From the NCBI RefSeq assembly GCF_019578655.1, contig NC_063265.1, forward strand, positions 21,438,285 to 21,502,284: 64,000 nt of DNA, in the 5' to 3' direction. Every line of letters starts with the position of its first letter. Positions within the stretch are counted from its first letter, which is position 1. Both the position numbers and the translations under genes were made by a program. This DNA is from Ricinus communis. Taxonomy: Eukaryota; Streptophyta; Magnoliopsida; Malpighiales; Euphorbiaceae. Shown one piece after another: positions 59,225 through 64,000 of this stretch. The notes beneath the pieces were generated by a model. The model saw only the letters and a program-made list of their open reading frames with translations. It ran no database searches and had not been told where the DNA came from.

Positions 59225-59480
59225 GGTTTAGGACAGCAGAAACAATGAGTTTTAGCCACTAAAATGAGTCACAACTTTGTTTTGCTAACTCATTTATTTT
59301 TTTTTAATTTGTTAAAATTGCCAACTCAGTGTTCATCCACTGTGTATTTTCAATTTTGGTGGACAGATTGTTACTTCGAAAAAAAATTGAAGAATGAATA
59401 ATTGTGAGATTAAAGTTATAGAATAAGATGAAATTGAAAAAAGAAGTGAAAAGTTTAGGTATTTTTAGGTAATTAGCCCT
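59225..59480. repeat. MULE right TIR
   Basis: The reverse complement of the left TIR, with scattered substitutions and indels. It ends GGTAATTAGCCC at 59480. Confidence 0.85.
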
Positions 59481-60129
59481 TTGTTATTTCTATTTCTTGC
59501 TTTTTTCCCTCATTTTTATTTAAGGGCCGCATTTTTCTTCTTTTTTATTAATAATAAATTGAATAGAGAATGAATTAAGAAGTGTTGTTAGAACACATAC
59601 GCATTTCAAAATAAATTTTAATAAAAAATTAATTATTTATAATTAGTAAGGAGAAATATAAAGAGTATTGTCGGAATGCTGAGAGACTAAAGTTTTTATT
59701 ACATGTATTCTTTTAGATCTTATATGAAATTAATATAATTTTTTAAAAATTATTATTTATAGATAAATAAAAAGAGACTAAATTTTATTTCTAGGTAATT
59801 GCTGAAATAACTACTATCTATACATTAGTCATCTATCAGTCTTATGGAAACTGTTGCTATTATCTTGTATTATCGTGGTTGTTGTAAAAAATGACAATTT
59901 TAACCCTTGAGGAATATAAGTATTTTTTTATATATTTTATTTTATTAGCATTTCTTATGTATATATCATGTTTTTTTCTTTTCCTTTTAGCAAAAAATGC
60001 TCTAATAGTATTATATAAAAGAGATATCATAAACTTTTTGAGTATTTATATTTTTAAGGCTTAATTACTTAAAAATTATGAACTTTAGACTATTTCATAA
60101 TTTTATCTAATTAAATAAGAATTTGTGTT
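59481..60129. other. Gene-free AT-rich stretch
   Basis: No ORF, repeat end or RNA gene is supported. Confidence 0.45.
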
Positions 60130-61075
60130 TGTCTTTATGAATCAATAAGGGAGGTTGAATCGTTGAATTGTAGAAAGTTTGGGAAATAAAAAATTTAACG
60201 CTAGAAGGGAGAAAGATAAAGAAGAAAGAACAACAAAAATTTATAGTACTCATAAGCTCACTCCAAACTTAGTATTTAGTACTCATAACAAACCTTTTAT
60301 ACTTGTGTTTTATAGCTCACACACAATCCTTACAAGAGTTTTACTTAGGCTAACTATCAGACCTAATCCTATGTGTTTTAGGCTAACACTCAAACCTCAC
60401 TAGAGCATTCAAGCTCTTACAACAACCAAAGATTGTTAAAATTGAAGAAAAAAGAAGAATTAATACACAATAAATAAAGACTTTTAAGATGTTGCTGATA
60501 AACCACTTAAGGTCTTTTGATGTGGTTTTTATAGCTTACTAACTTCAAAGAGCTGTTACCTATAAGTCCCAAAATTTACACCAACTTTTGCTTTAAGATA
60601 GTGCATTAAATTCATTGTTATTTCAAGTATAACCTTTGGCAGTTTGTAATGGTCACAACGCTTCATGAATTTTATGGTCGCACCTCTTAGGATTGCGGTC
60701 GCAATTCTCAGCTTTAGGAACCCATTAGTCTCTACCTCAAAAGTTTTTATTTTTGCTGTCGCACTTTCATGAGTGCAGTCGTGATTTTCCATCCTCAAAT
60801 CTTAAATGGCATCTATCCAAAAAATTAAGCTTTTCGTGGTTGTGCCTAGAGACTTGCGGTCGCAATTTTTGGGTAAACTTGGATTTTGAACTATGATCTG
60901 AATTACACAAACAACATTTGAAAGATCATTAGATCAAGACTCAATTTGAATGTCAAGATTAAAATTAGAGACTTTAACCTTATAATAAATCACCTAGGCT
61001 AATAATCTCTAATTTCTTTTGGCAAATAAATTGAGTTAAGAGGATAAAAGAGATAATGTAGTTATCACCAAACTA
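60130..61075 (-). mobile_element. LTR-like block, minus strand (likely copia-type)
   Basis: On the minus strand it has a TATA-like AGCTATAAAAACC (about 60525-60537) and ends CAACGATTCAACCTCCCTTATTGATTC...GACA at 60130, similar to the end of the plus-strand block near 63825. Immediately upstream on the minus strand is a polypurine-like TTAAGGGGGAGTC (complement at 61088-61100), as expected before a 3' LTR. The CpG-bearing word TTGCGGTCGCAATT or variants recurs five times at 60650-60870. Termini are only partly resolved. The fragment at 33600-34080 is related. Confidence 0.5.
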
Positions 61076-61239
61076 AAATTTTTCTTTTGACTCCCCCTTA
61101 ATCATCATATACATTTTACTATTTACTTATTTCTTTTCTAAATTTCTTTTTGGAGGATTATTTTGATTCTCTTTAAATCCTTGCTCCCCCCTAAATTGGC
61201 ATTACCCTTTACTTATATATTCTTACTCATCTCTCCCCC

Positions 61240-62680
61240 TTTGTCAACATAAAAAAGAATTAAAAGAGACAATAATATAGAAAGGAATAAAAGAGTAAGA
61301 TATGAGAAACAAGTACTTCATTAATATAAGAAGATGTAAGATTACAATCATAGGGGGGCTAATAACAAAGAAACAAAACAAACAGGCTAAAATACATGAA
61401 AGAAAACATGAGATGCAAGTATGAATGAATGAATGAAAGGCTCTAGATGTCTTGAGAACCACTAAATACATCTTCATTCTCTTCTTTCTCTTTGCTACTT
61501 TCATCTTTAGATAGCCTCCAAAAATGCGGATGACAATGAGGGATGTCATGATATTTTTAAATCTCAATGAAATCCTCATGGACATGCTTGAGAAGCCTAT
61601 AGAAACTCTCAATCCTTTTGGCTTGCTTTGTTATGAAGATCATCATCTTATTCTTTAAGATGATTTTTTCTTGAGGAACACCTGTTTCTTACTCCGTTCT
61701 CTTTTCTCCATTTGGAGTTTTCTCAACTTCTTCTTCTTCTCCCTCAATGTTTAACTTTGTCCTCTTCTTTTTCTTTGCTTGCTCTATAGTGGAGATAACA
61801 GTAATACCCAAAATGACTTCATAAGAATCATCGCCCTTTTCTTCTTGATAACTTTAGAACGAATAAAATATTGAAGGATAATGTAGTTGGTGCTCATAAG
61901 TAGAGAGTGCTTTAAGTGGGTTAGATTGGTAGGGGTAAGAAGTTTGAAGTAGTTAGCTATCATAGATACATAGGAAGAGACTAGTATGCATCTATGAGAG
62001 GATTTGGCTAAGTGAACAAAATGATCAATGAGAAAATAGAAGAGTTGAACGAGTCTATTATGGATCATGCAATGGAGGACGCATATATCCTTTTGGATTA
62101 TTTTCTTATTTTTATCACACCTTCCATGAATTGTGAGGGTGATGAGTCTATGAGGGGCCCAATAGAGGAGAGATTGATGTATTCAGCGTTTGAGTTTTTC
62201 TTTAACTTGGTTTTAATTGAAATAGAATTCCAAAAACTAACTAAACTTACCTTCAAGTCTTTAAGGGTGGTGATTCCTTGATTTTAAAAATTGAATATGT
62301 TTCTAAAATCACTCATAATTAGAAAGAATCTTTACCTAAATAGGTTCTCCCATGCCTTTTACTCACTTTCAAGGAACTTAAAAACTATAGTGTGAGTTCC
62401 TTGTAACCATCCATATTAGGATAGACAAGTCTATCTATTTGGATGTTGTTAAGATGTTTGAGAACATCTTCATAGACTCCTATCTTCCTAAAATCCACAT
62501 TGAGAGAGGGCTCCTAAGGCTTTAAATTCTTCTTGAATAGGATATGGTATTTGTTTCTTACCTCTTGAGTAGTACCCTTCATTTTGGTGAAGATATCAAG
62601 AGAAGAAGCTAAAATGTCTTGATCTAAGGCCTTACCTTGCCTTTGCTTGCTTGAGTGGTGGTTCTTTTAGGAGCCATTGA
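61240..62680 (-). pseudogene. Decayed retroelement ORF (Athila-like or plant transposon-protein-like)
   Basis: The minus strand starts with MAPKRTTTQASKGK (about 62678) and continues, through many frameshifts, with VYEDVLKHLNNIQIDRL, a YKELTL(stop)FLSSL segment and INLSSIGPLIDSS. It ends in a Lys/Glu-rich tail (about 61730-61760). The order of segments recalls the ORF1-type proteins of Athila and other large non-autonomous plant elements, but the match is weak. It is followed on the minus strand by GACAAAGGGGGAGAG (complement near 61232-61246) and then the LTR-like block. No pol motifs are present. The assignment to a family is uncertain. Confidence 0.4.
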
Positions 62681-62699
62681 TGTAATGTTGGAGGAGATG

Positions 62700-63835
62700 A
62701 AGAAATTATTGATCTAAGGTGCAATTGATCTTTATTTTAATTCTAATAACCAAATTAATTATTACTAACACTATGATTGAGTGTCTGTGTAACAGAGCAT
62801 CAAAGGAACCAAGCCTATCCTCAAGATTCTTTAGCCTTGAAGCAAATTTTGTAAAAATACCTAAAAAGCGCGAGGACGCTTTTAATGCGCGGGGGTGCTT
62901 TTCATAATGGCTAAAAATTTACAAGATGTTGAAAAGTCCACCTGAAAGTAAGCTAATCATCTCCTGACACTTGGCAGTCAAAGTATCAAAGCTCCAAGAA
63001 GCACAAGGGTGCCTCTCTTTAGGCCTTAAGACAAAATCTAGCAGAAGATAGCGCGAGGGCGCTATTGTGGCGCAAGAGCGGTTTTCACAATTGATGCGAT
63101 GTCAGTAACCGTTGAGACATCAGCCACCCTATCAATACCACATGGTTGGAGCCGTTGGAACCCAACGTCTCTTTTTAGAAAGTGCGGGGGCGCTTTCCAT
63201 GACTTTAGGTAATTTTTACCAAGTCATCAAATCTTGCAATTGAAGAGTTTTGGCTTCATTATAACGTCTCCAAGGAGTTGGTATGTATATAAATACACTC
63301 CTTAAAGATTCTACAACGATGTGTGTGTGAATTAGATATTACCAAAACTTTTACAAATTTATTTCTCAACTTTCTACACTCATTGTCTTTCTTTGTAAAG
63401 CGTAAGTTTGAAACTCTTTATTGAACTAAAACTTAAAAGGGTTGTTGTGTGAGTCTAAGTATTAAAATACAAGGAATTGGTTATTGAATAACCATAAATA
63501 CTCAAGGGTTAAGGGTCTTAGTGAGAGATTAATACACTAAGGGGAGAGGTTTAGTGTGAGCCTTGAAAATACCAAGTTGTTAGATGAACTTGTAAAATCC
63601 AAATGTTATAATCTTAGTGATTATAGTGAAATACTCTAGTGTGATCTTGAGGAGTAGATGTAGGAAGGTTCCCGTACCACTATAAATCTTTGGTATTATC
63701 TTCTCTAACCCTTACTCTCTTTACCTTTATCTTAATCTCTTATGTTTATATCTACAGTCTTTTATTTTTGTAATTTGAGGTCACCAATTCAATCCTCCTT
63801 CTTGGTTCCAAAGGACAACAAAAATGTAAAGAGAT
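62700..63835 (+). mobile_element. LTR-like block, plus strand (likely copia/SIRE-type)
   Basis: It has a plausible TATA box (GTATATAAATACAC, 63284-63297) and a 3' end CACCAATTCAATCCTCCTTCTTGGTTCC...GGACAACA near 63835. This end resembles those of SIRE-like copia LTRs and the inverted block at 60130. Between 62865 and 63200 the word GCGCGAGGGCGCTTT or variants occurs five times. No primer-binding site follows within the window, and the left boundary is unclear. The orientation is opposite to that of the ORF on its left, so it is probably a different element. Confidence 0.45.
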
Positions 63836-64000
63836 GTTTTGGGGAAGTGCTTTTTGATAGAGAAAAATTTAAAATTGAGAATAAAGACAATGAATATGAG
63901 TGAAATGCATATAGAGATGATGATGGAGGTATTTATATTCAAAAGCATTTGAAAAACGATAAAATTGTCTTTAAGAGGTGTAACTCCTCATAAAATGGTA
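63836..64000. other. Window end, nothing assigned
   Basis: 165 bp of AT-rich sequence after the LTR-like block. No feature is supported. Confidence 0.4.

Larger units (their letters stand above)
54346..59480 (-). mobile_element. Mutator-like element (MULE) with about 250-bp TIRs
   Basis: A 5135-bp element bounded by long TIRs (54346 to about 54600, and about 59225-59480). Both begin GGGCTAATTACCTAAAAATA reading inward and stay alignable to TAGTGGCTAAAACTCA. The flanking 9 bp, TTTTGATAT and TTGTTATTT, agree at only 6 of 9 positions, so the TSD is decayed or the boundary is shifted. Inside lie a decayed MuDR-type transposase on the minus strand and a decayed GRF zinc-finger gene on the plus strand, so each gene reads inward from its own TIR. 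The transposase is broken many times, so the element cannot move by itself. Confidence 0.88.

Noticed and set aside
1..64000. CRISPR arrays, operons, ribosome binding sites or a prokaryotic defence system
   Set aside because: The sequence is clearly a plant nuclear genome (LTR retrotransposons, MULE, LecRK). No regularly spaced short repeats of CRISPR type are present.

Overview
This 64 kb window is nuclear DNA of a flowering plant, most likely a eudicot. It is AT-rich, and nearly all of it is transposable elements or their remains. The species cannot be named from the sequence. I find one intact protein-coding gene: an intronless L-type lectin receptor-like kinase on the minus strand at 7177-9222. 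No host RNA gene, CRISPR array or operon-like structure is present. All other coding similarity belongs to broken transposon proteins.

Layout. 1-957: tandem array of Cassandra-type TRIM elements whose LTRs carry 5S rRNA-like sequence. About 1000-3062: an old minus-strand LTR. 3720-4631: a second, complete Cassandra copy with target-site duplication (TSD). 5457-5626: a tRNA-derived SINE with a 12-bp TSD. 7177-9222: the lectin kinase gene. 9799-12481: a solo Ty3/gypsy LTR with a perfect 5-bp TSD. 16230-20202: the 3' half of a Ty3/gypsy (Tekay/Del-like) element, inserted in a Ty1/copia element whose 3' end is 20203-21161. 22793-29857: a full-length, non-autonomous gypsy element with TSD. 31625-33386: a probable Helitron.

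34140-47790: a three-deep nest. A copia element is split by a gypsy solo LTR. That LTR is itself split by a full-length 7.1 kb non-autonomous gypsy element (34686-41830, TSD TTAAT) and by a second, minus-strand solo LTR (43300-46184). Removing the insertions restores both the outer LTR (2.83 kb) and the copia reading frame. 48395-48886: a minus-strand copia LTR with gag. 48887-50322, 52408-53290, 53466-53785 and 54346-59480: DNA transposons with terminal inverted repeats (TIRs). The last is a 5.1 kb Mutator-like element with about 250-bp TIRs, a decayed MuDR transposase and a decayed GRF-type zinc finger gene. 60130-63835: two LTR-like blocks in opposite orientation around a decayed retroelement ORF.

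How the parts relate. The gypsy copies form one family with 2.6-2.9 kb LTRs. Each LTR holds a GC-rich island and about four copies of a short GTCGAGC-type motif. The two full-length members have only about 1.45-1.49 kb of interior and no gag-pol beyond an integrase tail, so they must have moved using enzymes from a relative; the 16230-20202 element is the type of element that could supply them. The most unusual points are the exactly reconstructable nest, the GC-rich islands shared by the LTRs, the multimeric 5S-bearing Cassandra elements, and the run of nine aspartates just outside the membrane in the lectin kinase.
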